Shown: in pieces, positions 8,809 through 18,428 of the stretch
Layout of the letters: each line of letters opens with the position of its first letter
How positions within the stretch are numbered: position 1 is the first letter of the stretch
NCBI RefSeq assembly: GCF_030412015.1
Contig: NZ_JASNRD010000015.1
Coordinates: 1 to 64,000, forward strand
Direction of reading: 5' to 3'
Length of the DNA: 64,000 nucleotides
Source: Massilia sp. YIM B02763
GTDB taxonomy: Bacteria; Pseudomonadota; Gammaproteobacteria; Burkholderiales; Burkholderiaceae_D
The notes under the pieces: model-generated
Told to the model about the DNA's origin: nothing
Database searches by the model: none
The model's input: only the letters and a program-made list of their open reading frames with translations
Translations under genes and position numbers: made by a program

Positions 8809-8836
8809 CGTCGTCCCCGCGCAGGCGGGGACCCAA
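8809..8836. repeat. REP-like repeat, further copy
   Basis: CGTCGTCCCCGCG...GGCGGGGACCCAA matches the repeat units at 3921-4016 apart from a few bases in the stem, where changes are compensated (CCCCGC/GCGGGG). It lies in the noncoding stretch downstream of lpxH. Confidence 0.65.
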
Positions 8837-8896
8837 GTTCGACATGCAGCCGGAACGCCGGAAAGTAAGTGCCGCCGGCGCAGGGACGGCGTCGGA

Positions 8897-9676
8897 TCAG
8901 GACGGGATGACGTCCCCGTCGACCCCGTGCCGCGTGATGACGCCGGCGCCGTCGATGGCGATCCAGCCGCCGCGCACGGGCTCCACGTCCAGCTCCCAGT
9001 CGGGCAGCACGTAGCGCCGGCGGCCGTTCGCATCGGCATGCAGGGCCGGGCGGTGCGTATGGCCATGGATGATGGTGTCGGCGCCGCTGCCGGCATGCAG
9101 GTCGGCGATGGCGGATGGGGTGACGTCCATGATCTCGTAGGACTTGTCGCCCTGGGCGGCGCGGCTGCCTTCGCGCAGGCCGGCGATGATCGCCTTGCGC
9201 TGCGCCAGTGGCATCGCGAGGAACTGGCTTTGCCAGGCCGGGTCGCGCACCTGGGCGCGGAAGGCCATGTACTTGCTATCGTCGGTGCACTGGGCGTCGC
9301 CGTGCACGAGCACGACGCGCGTGCCGCCGAAGTCCTCCACGTGCGGCTCGTCCAGCAGCGTCAGGCCGGCCGCGTCGGCGAAGCCGGTGTCGACGAGGAA
9401 GTCGCGGTTGCCGTCCATCCAGTAGACGCGCGTGCCGGCATCGGCCACGCGCCGGATGGCATCGGCGATGGAGCGGTTGAACGGGTCGGCGAGGTCGTCG
9501 TCGCCGGCCCAGTATTCGAAGATGTCGCCGAGCAGGTAGAGCCGCTCGGCGTGGACCGCGCGCTCGGCCAGGAACGCGAGAAAAGCGTCGGCCGTGCGCG
9601 GGTGGGCCGCCTGCAGGTGCAGGTCGGAGATGAAGAGCGCAAGCGTGCGCGCGGCCGGAGCCGTCGATACGGTCAT
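8897..9676 (-). CDS. lpxH: UDP-2,3-diacylglucosamine diphosphatase
   Basis: LpxH hydrolyses UDP-2,3-diacylglucosamine to lipid X and UMP in lipid A synthesis at the inner membrane. The 259-residue protein has the metallophosphoesterase motifs ISDLHL (residues 15-20), GDIFEYWAGDD (about 50-60), GNRDFL (about 100), HGD and HGHTHRP near 218. Length fits the family (about 240-260). It sits downstream of two cyclophilin genes on the same strand, an order typical of beta-proteobacteria. Confidence 0.95.
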   Translation of the reverse strand: MTVSTAPAARTLALFISDLHLQAAHPRTADAFLAFLAERAVHAERLYLLGDIFEYWAGDDDLADPFNRSIADAIRRVADAGTRVYWMDGNRDFLVDTGFADAAGLTLLDEPHVEDFGGTRVVLVHGDAQCTDDSKYMAFRAQVRDPAWQSQFLAMPLAQRKAIIAGLREGSRAAQGDKSYEIMDVTPSAIADLHAGSGADTIIHGHTHRPALHADANGRRRYVLPDWELDVEPVRGGWIAIDGAGVITRHGVDGDVIPS

Positions 9677-9735
9677 CGTGTTTCCAGGATGGCCGCAGGG
9701 ACGTCGAGCCCCTGCGTCACGCCTGCCATCGTTGA

Positions 9736-10230
9736 TTACTGGACGACTTCGACTTTCTCGATGACGACTGCCTCGGTCGGCACGTCCGAGTGCATGCCCG
9801 AGCGGCCGGTCTTGACGGTGTTGATCTGGTCGACGATGTCCTGGCCTTCGACGACCTTGCCGAACACGGCATAGCCCCAGCCGTCCTGGCCCGGGTAGTT
9901 CAGGAAGTCGTTGTTCTTGGTGTTGATGAAGAACTGGGCCGAGGCCGAGTGCGGGGCCATGGTGCGGGCCATCGCGATGGTGTACTTGTCGTTCTTCAGG
10001 CCGTTCTTGGCTTCGTTCTCGACGGTCTGCTCGGTCGGCTTCTGCGACATGTCCGGCGCGAAGCCGCCACCCTGGATCATGAAGTCCTTGATGACGCGGT
10101 GGAAGATGGTGTTCGAGAAGTGACCCTTGTTCACGTAGTCCAGGAAGTTGGCAACGGTCTTCGGCGCTTTGTCGGCGTCCAGTTCGATCTTGATGTTGCC
10201 CTTGTTGGTGGTCATCAGCAGCGTGGTCAT
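9736..10230 (-). CDS. ppiB: Peptidyl-prolyl cis-trans isomerase, cytoplasmic cyclophilin
   Basis: A 164-residue cyclophilin without signal peptide, catalysing proline isomerisation in the cytoplasm. The catalytic core [13 protein letters not shown] (residues about 45-57), the SAQFFIN segment and [11 protein letters not shown] are intact. I set the start at 10230, where AGGA precedes the ATG by 9 nt; an upstream in-frame ATG at 10329 would add 33 residues with no family similarity. MTTNKGN at 10215 is an alternative start. Confidence 0.93.
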   Translation of the reverse strand: MTTLLMTTNKGNIKIELDADKAPKTVANFLDYVNKGHFSNTIFHRVIKDFMIQGGGFAPDMSQKPTEQTVENEAKNGLKNDKYTIAMARTMAPHSASAQFFINTKNNDFLNYPGQDGWGYAVFGKVVEGQDIVDQINTVKTGRSGMHSDVPTEAVVIEKVEVVQ

Positions 10231-10342
10231 CTGTATTGTCCTGTTCTGTTGGTTGATGGAAGCCCGCAAAACCGTCGCGAGCATCGCAGGCCGAACCTGC
10301 AATGCGCAGCAGGTTTGGCGCGCTTCCAAGGTTGTCGGACCG

Positions 10343-10960
10343 TTATTTTACCCGCTTGTCGGCTTTCACGACGGTCGCGGACTGGATCACGATCGGCGTC
10401 ACCGGCACGTTTTCCATGCCGCGCACGTCGTCGACCACGACGCCCTTGATCTTGTCGACCACGTCCTCGCCCTTCACGACCTTGCCGAACACGGTATAGC
10501 CGCCGTTCATCTCCGGATAGTCGAGGCCGGGGTTGTCGACCACGTTGATGAAGAACTGCGAGGTGGCCGTGTCCGGGTTCGCCTCGCGCGCCATCGCAAC
10601 GCTGTACTTCACGTTCGACAGGCCGTTGTTCGCCTCGCTCTTGATCGGCTTCCTGGTGGCGCGGCCGGCCAGCTTGGCATCCATGCCGCCGGCCTGGATC
10701 ATGAAGCCGTCGATCACGCGGTGGAAGATGGTGCCCTTGTAGAACCCCGATTTCACGTACTGCAGGAAGTTGGACACGGTGACGGGCGCCTTTTCCTGGT
10801 TCAGCTCCAGCACGATCTCGCCCATCGACGTCTTCAGCGAGACCTGCGGATCGTCGGCCGCGAAGGCGGCGGCGGACAAGGTCAGGGCGGCGACGGTGGT
10901 AGCAAAGACCGCTGCGCAGCGGGTGGCCAGGCGCGTGCCCGGGGATTTCATCGTGAACAT
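10343..10960 (-). CDS. ppiA: Peptidyl-prolyl cis-trans isomerase, periplasmic cyclophilin
   Basis: A 205-residue PpiA-like cyclophilin with a signal peptide (hydrophobic core [19 protein letters not shown], cleavage before ADDPQ), so it folds proteins in the periplasm. The active-site segment [14 protein letters not shown] and [12 protein letters not shown] are present. The ATG at 10960 is preceded by GAGGAGAA at good spacing; a second ATG lies at 10951. It is tandem with ppiB, the pair probably arising by duplication. Confidence 0.9.
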   Translation of the reverse strand: MFTMKSPGTRLATRCAAVFATTVAALTLSAAAFAADDPQVSLKTSMGEIVLELNQEKAPVTVSNFLQYVKSGFYKGTIFHRVIDGFMIQAGGMDAKLAGRATRKPIKSEANNGLSNVKYSVAMAREANPDTATSQFFINVVDNPGLDYPEMNGGYTVFGKVVKGEDVVDKIKGVVVDDVRGMENVPVTPIVIQSATVVKADKRVK

Positions 10961-11228
10961 TCGTGGGTTCTCCTCTGTGGACAGAGCGCAAAGCGGTGTC
11001 AAGGGTTTTGTCGAAAAATAAAGCTGGGGCATATGCGGCCAGCCGGGATTTTATCAATGCTATACTTTGCGACGGACTGCCGATTCTATCAAAAGCGAAA
11101 AACCGGCAGGCTCGTACGCGTTGAAGCGCGCCACGGGCCTGGCGGCGGCAATCCCGACGTCCCGTCGCCCGCCCCCGTCTCCGGCAACGCGCTCGCACGT
11201 CGTGCTCCAACCCTCTAGCAAACATCCG

Positions 11229-12626
11229 ATGAGCCAACTTAAGATCTACAACACGCTCGCGCGTGACAAGCAGTCATTCGTTCCCCTCCAACCCGGCAAG
11301 GTCAATATGTACGTGTGCGGGATGACGGTCTACGATTACTGCCATGTGGGTCACGCCCGGATGATGATGGCCTTCGACGTCATCTACCGTTGGTTCAAGG
11401 CGTCGGGCTACGAGGTCAAGTACGTCCGCAACATCACCGACATCGACGACAAGATCATCAAGCGCGCCGTGGACAACGGCGAGACCATGTCGGCGCTGAC
11501 CACGCGCTTCATCAAGGCCATGGACGAGGACACGTCCGCGCTGGGCATCCTGGCGCCGGACTTCCAGCCGCGCGCCACCGACTACGTGCCGCAGATGCTG
11601 TCCATCATCGATCGCCTGGAAACGAAGGAACTCGCGTACCAGGGCGAGGATGGCGACGTCAACTACGCCGTGCGCAACTTCCCCGGCTACGGCAAGCTGT
11701 CCGGCAAGTCGCTGGACGACTTGCGCGCGGGCGAGCGCGTCGATGTCAATACGGGCAAGCGCGACCCGCTGGACTTCGTGCTGTGGAAGGCCGCCAAGGA
11801 ATCCGAACCGGCGGAAGCGAAATGGGACTCGAAGTGGGGCATCGGCCGTCCGGGCTGGCACATCGAGTGCTCGGCCATGTCCTGCGCCATGCTAGGCGAA
11901 CACTTCGACATCCATGGCGGCGGCGCCGACCTGCAGTTCCCGCACCACGAGAACGAGATCGCCCAATCGGAAGGCGCGTTCGGCGCGCCCATGGCCAACT
12001 ACTGGATCCACAACGGTTTCGTGCGCGTCGACAACGAAAAGATGTCCAAGTCCCTGGGCAATTTCTTCACGATCCGCGACGTGCTCAAGAAGTACGATGC
12101 CGAAGTCATCCGCTTCTTCATCCTGCGCGCCCATTACCGCAGCCCGCTGAACTATTCGGACGTCCATATCGACGATGCGAAGGGCGGCCTGACGCGACTG
12201 TACACGGCGCTGAACGGCATCGACCTCGGCAGCGACCCCGTGGCCGTCGACTGGAACGAAGCCCATGCCCGGCGCTTCCGCGACGCGATGGACGACGACT
12301 TCAACACGCCGCTGGCCGTGGCGGAGCTGTTCGACCTGGCATCGGAAGTGAACCGCAGCAAGTCGCTGGGCGACGCGCGCCAGCTGAAAGCGCTGGCCGG
12401 CGTGCTGGGCCTGCTCGAACGCAGCCCGCAAGCCTTCCTGCAGGCCGGCAATCCGGGTGAGGGCGCCCTCGACGAAGCGGCCATCCTGGACGCCATCGCG
12501 CGCCGCGCCGCCGCCAAGAAGGCGCGCAGCTTCGCCGAAGCCGACGCCATCCGCGCCGAGCTGACGGCGGCCGGGGTCGTGCTGGAAGACAAGCCGGACG
12601 GCAGCACCAACTGGCGCCGCGCCTGA
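11229..12626 (+). CDS. cysS: Cysteinyl-tRNA synthetase
   Basis: The 465-residue class I synthetase charges tRNA-Cys. It has the zinc-ligand cysteine and HIGH-like sequence [16 protein letters not shown] near residue 28, the second zinc site GWHIECSAM ... [15 protein letters not shown] near 210-240, and KMSKSLGN near 270. The C-terminal DALR/anticodon domain is complete. Start at 11229 matches the conserved N terminus ([15 protein letters not shown]). Divergent from the cyclophilin genes. Confidence 0.97.
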   Translation: MSQLKIYNTLARDKQSFVPLQPGKVNMYVCGMTVYDYCHVGHARMMMAFDVIYRWFKASGYEVKYVRNITDIDDKIIKRAVDNGETMSALTTRFIKAMDEDTSALGILAPDFQPRATDYVPQMLSIIDRLETKELAYQGEDGDVNYAVRNFPGYGKLSGKSLDDLRAGERVDVNTGKRDPLDFVLWKAAKESEPAEAKWDSKWGIGRPGWHIECSAMSCAMLGEHFDIHGGGADLQFPHHENEIAQSEGAFGAPMANYWIHNGFVRVDNEKMSKSLGNFFTIRDVLKKYDAEVIRFFILRAHYRSPLNYSDVHIDDAKGGLTRLYTALNGIDLGSDPVAVDWNEAHARRFRDAMDDDFNTPLAVAELFDLASEVNRSKSLGDARQLKALAGVLGLLERSPQAFLQAGNPGEGALDEAAILDAIARRAAAKKARSFAEADAIRAELTAAGVVLEDKPDGSTNWRRA

Positions 12627-12653
12627 TCCTCGCTTTCCGGACGACAGCAGAGC

Positions 12654-13322
12654 ATGGCACTTTCCAAGGACCTCGCGGGCGCCGAGCAGGCGCCGCCCGA
12701 CGCGCCGCCCTACGTTCCGGCGTACTGGGCGGAGGCGAAGGCCGAGCTCATGGGCCGCGACCGCATCATGAACAAGCTGATCCCCCAGTTCGGGGACCTG
12801 CAGCTGCGCGGCCATCCGGACCCGTTCACCACGCTGGCCCGTTCCATCGTCGGCCAGCAGGTGACGGTGAAGGTGGCGGAAGCAGCCTGGACGCGCCTGC
12901 GCACGCTGAGCCCGAAGATGACGCCGGCCCAGATCCTGAAGGTCGGCGCCGCCGAGCTGGCCGCCTGCGGCCTGTCGAAGCGCAAGACCGAATACATCCT
13001 CGACCTGGCCGACCACTTCAAGGCGAAGCGCGTGCATGCCGACCAGTGGTCGCAGATGGAAGACGAGGCCGTGATCGCGGAACTGGTCCAGATCCGCGGC
13101 ATCACGCGCTGGACAGCAGAGATGTTTTTGATATTTAATCTGCTCAGGCCAAACGTGCTGCCGCTGGACGACCCTGGCCTGATCCAGGGCATCAGCCAGA
13201 ATTATTTTTCCGGCGAGCCCGTCTCGCGCAGCGATGCGCGCGAGGTGGCGGCGAACTGGGAGCCATGGCGGACCGTTGCCACATGGTATTTATGGCGTAG
13301 CCTGGACCCGGTTCCGGTATAA
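12654..13322 (+). CDS. DNA-3-methyladenine glycosylase II-like protein (HhH-GPD)
   Basis: A 222-residue AlkA-type base-excision glycosylase that removes alkylated purines. The helix-hairpin-helix ([18 protein letters not shown], about residues 140-160) and the catalytic aspartate of LPLDDPGL (about residue 171) are present. It lacks the N-terminal Ada-type and beta-sheet domains of enteric AlkA and is close in size to short AlkA2/MAG forms. It lies between cysS and accA, conserved context in related genomes. Confidence 0.88.
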   Translation: MALSKDLAGAEQAPPDAPPYVPAYWAEAKAELMGRDRIMNKLIPQFGDLQLRGHPDPFTTLARSIVGQQVTVKVAEAAWTRLRTLSPKMTPAQILKVGAAELAACGLSKRKTEYILDLADHFKAKRVHADQWSQMEDEAVIAELVQIRGITRWTAEMFLIFNLLRPNVLPLDDPGLIQGISQNYFSGEPVSRSDAREVAANWEPWRTVATWYLWRSLDPVPV

Positions 13323-13344
13323 AATATGCGCCTTTTGCGGGAAC

Positions 13345-13383
13345 CTTGAAAAACTTACCAATATTACACGTTGGTTTTTCAAG
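13345..13383. promoter_or_regulatory. Inverted repeat in the accA leader
   Basis: CTTGAAAAAC (13345-13354) and GTTTTTCAAG (13374-13383) are a perfect 10-bp inverted repeat separated by 19 nt of AT-rich sequence. It begins 22 nt after the glycosylase stop and ends 57 nt before the accA ATG. It could be an operator or an RNA stem-loop; no T-run follows, so it is not a plain terminator. Confidence 0.55.
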
Positions 13384-13440
13384 ACTCCCTTGCCGCCGCG
13401 TGGACGATCTTCCGCGGCCAGAAACAACCCCGGAGGTACA

Positions 13441-14418
13441 ATGACTAAAACCACTTTCCTCAGTTTTGAACAGCCGATCGCCGAGCTCGATTCCAAAATT
13501 GAAGAGCTTCGTTTCGTGCAGGACGATTCGGCCGTCGACATCTCGGAAGAGATCGACCGCCTGGCCAAGAAAAGCCAGCAGCTGACGAAAGACATCTATG
13601 CCAAGCTGACCCCGTGGCAGGTCTCGCAGATCGCGCGCCACCCGCAGCGTCCGTACACGATGGATTACGTGAACGCGATCTTCACCGACTTTCACGAACT
13701 GCACGGCGACCGCACCTTCGCCGACGACCAGTCGATCATCGGCGGCCTGGCGCGCTTCAACGGCCAGTCCTGCATGGTCATCGGCCACCAGAAGGGCCGC
13801 GACACGAAGGAGCGCGCGATGCGCAACTTCGGCATGCCCCGTCCGGAAGGCTACCGCAAGGCCATGCGCCTGATGAAGCTGGCCGAGAAATTCAACCTGC
13901 CGATCTTCACCTTCGTCGACACCCCGGGCGCGTTCCCCGGTATCGACGCCGAAGAGCGCGGCCAGTCCGAAGCCATCGGCCACAACCTGTACGTGATGGC
14001 CGAACTGAAGGTGCCCCTGATCGCCACCATCATCGGCGAGGGCGGCTCGGGCGGCGCGCTGGCGATCGCCGTGGGCGACGCCGTGCTGATGCTGCAGTAC
14101 TCCACGTACTCCGTCATCTCGCCGGAAGGCTGCGCCTCGATCCTGTGGAAGACCTCGGAGCGCGCCGCCGAAGCGGCCGACGCGCTGGGCCTGACCGCGC
14201 ACCGCCTGAAGGCCATCGGCCTGATCGACAAGATCGTCAACGAACCGCTGGGCGGCGCCCACCGCGATCCGAAGGCGATGGCCCAGCTTCTCAAGCGCGC
14301 GCTGGCCGATACGCTGCGCCAGTTCCAGGGCATGAAGACCAAGGACCTGCTGGACGCCCGCCACGCCAAGCTGATGGCCTACGGGAAGTTCAAGGAAACG
14401 CTGCCGCGCGAAGAGTGA
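13441..14418 (+). CDS. accA: Acetyl-CoA carboxylase carboxyltransferase subunit alpha
   Basis: AccA with AccD transfers CO2 from carboxybiotin to acetyl-CoA to make malonyl-CoA for fatty acid synthesis. The 325-residue protein begins with the typical [18 protein letters not shown] coiled N terminus and has the crotonase-like motifs [31 protein letters not shown] and [15 protein letters not shown] precedes the ATG. tilS overlaps its stop codon by 4 nt. Confidence 0.97.
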   Translation: MTKTTFLSFEQPIAELDSKIEELRFVQDDSAVDISEEIDRLAKKSQQLTKDIYAKLTPWQVSQIARHPQRPYTMDYVNAIFTDFHELHGDRTFADDQSIIGGLARFNGQSCMVIGHQKGRDTKERAMRNFGMPRPEGYRKAMRLMKLAEKFNLPIFTFVDTPGAFPGIDAEERGQSEAIGHNLYVMAELKVPLIATIIGEGGSGGALAIAVGDAVLMLQYSTYSVISPEGCASILWKTSERAAEAADALGLTAHRLKAIGLIDKIVNEPLGGAHRDPKAMAQLLKRALADTLRQFQGMKTKDLLDARHAKLMAYGKFKETLPREE

Positions 14419-15827
14419 GTTCCCATCCAGCTGCAAGTGTCGCGCAGGCTTTCAATAGCCTGCGCGAACAGTACTTCCCCGACGCCTCTCCACGCATCGC
14501 CGTCGCCCTCAGCGGCGGCCTCGATTCGATGGTCCTGCTGGACCTCGCCGCCGCCCAGGTGCGCACGCACGGCGGCACGCTGTTCGCCTTCCACGTCCAC
14601 CACGGCCTGAGCCGCAACGCCGACGCCTGGCGCGACCATTGCGCGTCCAGCGCGGCCGCCCTCGGCGTCCCGTTCGACGCGCGCGCCGTCGCCGTCGACA
14701 AGGGCAGGAGCGGCATCGAAGCGGCCGCGCGCAAGGCGCGCTACGCGGCACTGGGCGCCATGTGCCGCGCGCACGGCGTGGACCTGCTGCTCACAGCCCA
14801 CCACCAGGACGACCAGGCCGAGACCGTGCTGCTGCAGCTGCTGCGCGGCTCTGGCGCGTCGGGCCTGTCCGGCATGGACAGCGCCAACCGCGCGCCGGCC
14901 TTGCTGGGCGACGAGCGCCTCGTCATGGCGCGTCCGCTGCTGGCGCATGCGCGCGCCGAGCTCGAAGCCCATGCGCGGGAGCGCGGCATCGCCTGGGTCG
15001 AGGACGAATCGAACACCGACCCGCGCTACACCCGCAATGCGCTGCGCCACCAGGTGATGCCCGTGCTGGACCAGCTGTTCCCCGGCTTCCAGCAGCGCAT
15101 CGCCAGGTCCAGCCTGCACGTGCAGTCGGCCCGCCGCTTGCTGGATGAACTGGCGGCGCAGGACCTGGCCGCCTGCCTCGACGGTGACGGCCTGCATCTC
15201 GCCGGGCTGCGGTCGCTGAGCATCGACCGCATCAACAACCTGCTGCGCCACTGGTTCGCCGTGCGCCGCCTGGCGATGCCGTCGACGGCCTTGCTGGCGC
15301 AGATGGTCGCGCAGACGATGTCGGCGCGCGAGGATGCGCAGCTGCTGGTGGCGCATCCCGAGTGCGAAGTGCGGCGCCACCGCGACCGCCTGTACCTGGT
15401 GCCCAAGCTGCCCGACCTGGCCGGCATGCGCGACCCGGACGACGCCGGCATCATCGAACGGTATGCCCAGGCGTTCCGCTGGGAAGGGCAGGGCAGCATC
15501 GCCTTCCCGGACTACGGCGGCGTGCTGCATTTCGATGCGGTGCAGCACGGGCACGAGCGGGGGTTCGACGCGGCCTGGCTGCGCGCCCAGCCGCTCGAGA
15601 TCGACTTCCGCAAGGGCGGCGAGAAACTCAAGCTCGCGCCGAACCGCCCCACGCGCAGCCTCAAGCAATTGTTCCAGGCGACAGGCGTTCCGGCCTGGGA
15701 ACGCACCCGCCTGCCCATCGTGGGCAATGGCATCGACCTGCTGTTCGCGGCCGGGCTCGGCATGGATTGCCGCCACCTGGGCGCGGGCCTGGGCCGCATC
15801 GCCCTGCGCTGGGAATCGGCTGCATGA
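14415..15827 (+). CDS. tilS: tRNA(Ile)-lysidine synthase
   Basis: TilS converts C34 of the CAU-anticodon tRNA-Ile to lysidine using ATP and lysine. The 470-residue protein has the PP-loop SGGLDSMVL near residue 33, the [11 protein letters not shown] and [21 protein letters not shown] motifs, then TilS substrate-binding and C-terminal domains ([22 protein letters not shown]). The start is GTG at 14415, overlapping the accA stop (GTGA), so translation is coupled. Confidence 0.93.
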   Translation: MSSHPAASVAQAFNSLREQYFPDASPRIAVALSGGLDSMVLLDLAAAQVRTHGGTLFAFHVHHGLSRNADAWRDHCASSAAALGVPFDARAVAVDKGRSGIEAAARKARYAALGAMCRAHGVDLLLTAHHQDDQAETVLLQLLRGSGASGLSGMDSANRAPALLGDERLVMARPLLAHARAELEAHARERGIAWVEDESNTDPRYTRNALRHQVMPVLDQLFPGFQQRIARSSLHVQSARRLLDELAAQDLAACLDGDGLHLAGLRSLSIDRINNLLRHWFAVRRLAMPSTALLAQMVAQTMSAREDAQLLVAHPECEVRRHRDRLYLVPKLPDLAGMRDPDDAGIIERYAQAFRWEGQGSIAFPDYGGVLHFDAVQHGHERGFDAAWLRAQPLEIDFRKGGEKLKLAPNRPTRSLKQLFQATGVPAWERTRLPIVGNGIDLLFAAGLGMDCRHLGAGLGRIALRWESAA

Positions 15828-15828
15828 C

Positions 15829-15906
15829 CGTAGGGTGGGCACCACGTGCCCACCGCAGCGCCACTATCCCGCAAACGTCCGGTGGCCAGATGGTGCCCAC
15901 CCTACG
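15829..15906. repeat. MITE/REP-like inverted repeat
   Basis: CGTAGGGTGGGCACCA (15829-15844) and TGGTGCCCACCCTACG (15891-15906) are perfect 16-bp inverted repeats enclosing 46 nt. The left arm is followed by an overlapping inner repeat (GTGCCCACCG). The GTAGGGTGGGCAC motif is a common dispersed extragenic palindrome in proteobacteria (general knowledge). It begins 1 nt after the tilS stop and may fold as a stem-loop at the 3' end of that mRNA. Confidence 0.7.
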
Positions 15907-16076
15907 CCTGTCTATACATCAAAGACGTTCCGGGTCGTGCGCGGCGCCTCATGACCTTGCCGAATTACCATATTCCGATTCCGTATAGGTTTCCGCCCTC
16001 GACTGCTTGTTATTCTGCATAGCAGCATGTAGAGTAAAAGGCTCTTTTGATTTTTTACAAGCGGAAATCCCCCAGC

Positions 16077-17324
16077 ATGGCCTTTATAGTCCACAAATAT
16101 GGCGGTACGTCGATGGGCTCGACGGACCGCATCAAGAACGTCGCAGCCCGCGTCGCAAAATGGCATGATGCCGGCCACCGGATCGTCGTCGTCCCGTCGG
16201 CAATGTCGGGCGAAACCAACCGCCTGATCGCGCTGGCCAAGGAAATCATGCCGCAGCCGGACCCGCGTGAACTGGACATGATCGCCTCGACCGGCGAACA
16301 AGTGTCGGTGGGCCTGCTGTCGATGGCGCTGCAGGCGCGCGGCAAGGACGCGGTGTCGTACACGGGCTGGCAAGTGGGGATCAAGACCGACTCGGCATTC
16401 ACCAAGGCGCGCATCCAGTCGATCGACGACAAGCGCGTGCAGGCCGACCTGGACGCCGGCAAGATCGTGATCATCACGGGCTTCCAGGGCATCGACGACC
16501 ACGGCAACATCACCACGCTGGGCCGCGGCGGCTCGGACACGTCGGCGGTGGCCATCGCGGCCGCGCTGAAGGCCGACGAATGCCTGATCTACACGGACGT
16601 CGACGGCATCTACACGACCGACCCGCGCGTCGTGGACGAGGCGCGCCGCCTGTCCAAGATCACGTTCGAGGAAATGCTGGAACTGGCCTCGCTGGGCTCG
16701 AAGGTCCTGCAGACCCGTTCCGTCGAATTCGCCGGCAACTACCGCGTGCCGACGCGCGTGCTGTCGTCGCTGACCGACCCCCTGATGCCGCTCGACGAGG
16801 AAGCCAAGTCGGGCACCCTGATTTCGTTTGAGGAAGAAAGTAATATGGAACAAGCCGTCATCTCGGGCATCGCCTTCCAGCGCGATGAAGCCAAAATCAC
16901 CGTGCTGGGCGTGCCGGACAAGCCGGGCGTCGCCTTCCACATCCTGGGCCCGATCGCCGATGCCAACATCGAGGTCGACATGATCATACAGAACGTGTCG
17001 GTCGACGGTAAAACCGACTTCACGTTCACCGTGTCGCGCAACGAGTACCAGCGCGCGGTGGCCGTGCTGGAAGCGAACAAGGAAGCGCTGGGCTTCTCGC
17101 GCCTGGTCGGCGACGGCAAGGTCTCCAAGGTCTCGGCCGTGGGCGTGGGCATGCGCAGCCACGTCGGCGTCGCGTCGCAGATGTTCCGCACGCTGTCGGA
17201 AGAGGGCATCAACATCATGATGATCTCGACCTCGGAGATCAAGATCTCGGTGCTGATCGACGAGAAATACATGGAGCTGGCCGTACGCGCCCTGCATAAA
17301 GCGTTTGCGCTGGAGCAAGCTTAA
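16077..17324 (+). CDS. lysC: Aspartate kinase
   Basis: LysC phosphorylates aspartate, the first step of lysine, threonine and methionine synthesis. The 415-residue protein has KYGGTSMGS (residues 7-15), the amino-acid-kinase core (GFQGID ... TTLGRGGSDTSAVAIA ... YTDVDGIYTTDPR) and two C-terminal ACT domains from about residue 265, which bind inhibitory lysine/threonine. A SNMEQAV segment near residue 260 may give an internal start for a beta subunit, as in other alpha2beta2 aspartokinases (ATG at 16845). The 250 bp upstream holds the 15829 repeat and an AT-rich leader. Confidence 0.96.
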   Translation: MAFIVHKYGGTSMGSTDRIKNVAARVAKWHDAGHRIVVVPSAMSGETNRLIALAKEIMPQPDPRELDMIASTGEQVSVGLLSMALQARGKDAVSYTGWQVGIKTDSAFTKARIQSIDDKRVQADLDAGKIVIITGFQGIDDHGNITTLGRGGSDTSAVAIAAALKADECLIYTDVDGIYTTDPRVVDEARRLSKITFEEMLELASLGSKVLQTRSVEFAGNYRVPTRVLSSLTDPLMPLDEEAKSGTLISFEEESNMEQAVISGIAFQRDEAKITVLGVPDKPGVAFHILGPIADANIEVDMIIQNVSVDGKTDFTFTVSRNEYQRAVAVLEANKEALGFSRLVGDGKVSKVSAVGVGMRSHVGVASQMFRTLSEEGINIMMISTSEIKISVLIDEKYMELAVRALHKAFALEQA

Positions 17325-17423
17325 CGTTTTCGAAAAAAAATGGCCGTGCTTCCTTGACCAAATGAAGTGTGGCCATTAATATGCGTGCACTCAGCGACAA
17401 CGAGCAACACTGTGAAGCTGATT

Positions 17424-17517
17424 GGAGGCGTGGCCGAGTGGCCGAAGGCACTTCCCTGCTAAGGAAGCATACGGGCTTAAACCTGTATCGTGGGTTCGAA
17501 TCCCACCGCCTCCGCCA
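17424..17517 (+). tRNA. tRNA-Ser (anticodon GCU)
   Basis: Acceptor arms GGAGGCG and CGCCTCC pair, discriminator G and an encoded CCA follow. The anticodon loop CTGCTAA gives GCU, for AGC/AGU codons. A long variable arm (ATACGGGCTTAAACCTGTAT) marks a class II tRNA. A rho-independent terminator follows at 17532. Confidence 0.97.
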
Positions 17518-17531
17518 AGTTACAAAAGAAG

Positions 17532-17556
17532 AAGCCCCTGCAAAGGGGCTTTTTCT
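17532..17556 (+). terminator. Rho-independent terminator after tRNA-Ser
   Basis: AAGCCCCT (17532-17539), loop GCAA, AGGGGCTT (17544-17551), then TTTCTTTT. Stem and T-run are typical. Confidence 0.9.
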
Positions 17557-17605
17557 TTTCCCGCGGCAGAATAGGCGAGCAGAGCGCCTGCGCGCTCTGC
17601 GGGTG

Positions 17606-17677
17606 GGAGGCGAAGCTGCGCGCGTGCTCGCGCGCAGGCGGCCCGCACGATGTGGGCGAATCCCACCGCCTATGCCA
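17606..17677 (+). pseudogene. Relic tRNA-Ser-like sequence
   Basis: Seventy-two nucleotides start with GGAGGCG, the 5' acceptor strand of the tRNA-Ser just upstream, and end with GTGGGCGAATCCCACCGCCTATGCCA, i.e. a shortened T arm (5-nt loop), a nearly matching acceptor strand with one mismatch and an extra base, and GCCA. The central part (D and anticodon arms) is replaced by CGCG-rich sequence without a tRNA fold. It reads as a decayed second copy of the serine tRNA or a recombination by-product of it. Confidence 0.55.
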
Positions 17678-17711
17678 GAACATTGTCCAGGCAAGTCCGT
17701 GGGCGCCAAAG

Positions 17712-17746
17712 AACCCGCTGTTCTCATGGAGACGGCGGGTTTTTTT
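17712..17746 (+). terminator. Second rho-independent terminator
   Basis: AACCCGC (17712-17718) and GCGGGTT (17735-17741) form a stem with a 16-nt loop, followed by a run of T. It lies 35 nt beyond the relic tRNA, just as the first terminator follows the real tRNA, which supports the relic having been a tRNA unit. The stretch 17747-17949 holds nothing I can recognise. Confidence 0.8.
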
Positions 17747-17949
17747 CGTCCTACGATGTCTTGGTGCATCCTCGTATAGCCAGGATCTGTGGGCGCACGA
17801 TTGGGGCATGCATGTTTCCTGCCAACCCGGACGCCTCGGATTACCCGAGACAGTCGCACCGCTGACGTAGCTGCAGTAGCGGATCCAAGTCCAGGGAAAG
17901 GAATTACAGGCTTGGCGACGGCATGCAGGACTGTCCGGTGTCCTCGAAG

Positions 17950-18078
17950 TCATGGGCGGTAGCTGATCGGGGGCGAGCGCTTGATCCACTGAGCCATGCC
18001 GATCTCGGCCGGTGCTGTCGGCGCGAACCCGAACTGCGCGTACAACGCGTTGGCCCTGCCGTCGGCGATCAGGCTGAC
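17950..18078 (-). pseudogene. GNAT acetyltransferase, C-terminal remnant
   Basis: The minus strand encodes VSLIADGRANALYAQFGF and then APTAPAEIGMAQWIKR before a stop at 17950, matching the C-terminal strand-helix of GNAT N-acetyltransferases (the segment in which a side chain reads as a Tyr-x-x-x-Gly-Phe motif). An in-frame TAG lies directly upstream of the valine codon and no acetyl-CoA-binding motif (Q/RxxGxG/A) is found, so only the last ~42 codons remain. Confidence 0.6.
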
Positions 18079-18114
18079 CTAGGCTTCGGCGGGCGCCTGG
18101 CGCTGCCGTCGGCC

Positions 18115-18428
18115 TTATTTACGGATGAGGATGGTTTTGGGGTTGGTGAACAGCCGGCGGCCGTCGTCGCCGTGCTCGGTGCCCAAGCCCGACTCTTGTG
18201 GCGGCGCAGCTGGAGCCGCCGAGCCCGAACAGGCTGTCGTTGGTGCGCTTGACCACGTCGTCGACGTCGTCGTAGGCGATGATCGGCACGATCGGCGCGA
18301 AATGCTCGTCCTGCACGATCATCGATTCTTCCGGCGGATTGTCGACCACGGTCGCCGGGATGAAGTAGCCGGGGCGGTCCGGGTCGACTTCGCCGCCCAG
18401 CACGACCTTGTAGCGCTTGGCCCTGATC
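18115..18428 (-). pseudogene. Aldehyde dehydrogenase, C-terminal remnant
   Basis: The minus strand reads AKRYKVVLGGEVDPDRPGYF, then TVVDNPPEESMIVQDEHFAPIVPI and FGLGGS, the segment that follows the active-site cysteine in NAD-dependent aldehyde dehydrogenases. After GLGGS the frame is lost and the text between it and the C-terminal HK-SGLGTEHG...LFTNPKTILIRK is missing, so an internal deletion with frameshift has occurred. The N-terminal two thirds, with the catalytic Cys and Glu, are absent. The fragment abuts the ligK stop. Confidence 0.8.

Noticed and set aside
17606-17677. A functional second tRNA-Ser
   Set aside because: No D arm, no anticodon arm and a 5-nt T loop, so it cannot fold as a tRNA.
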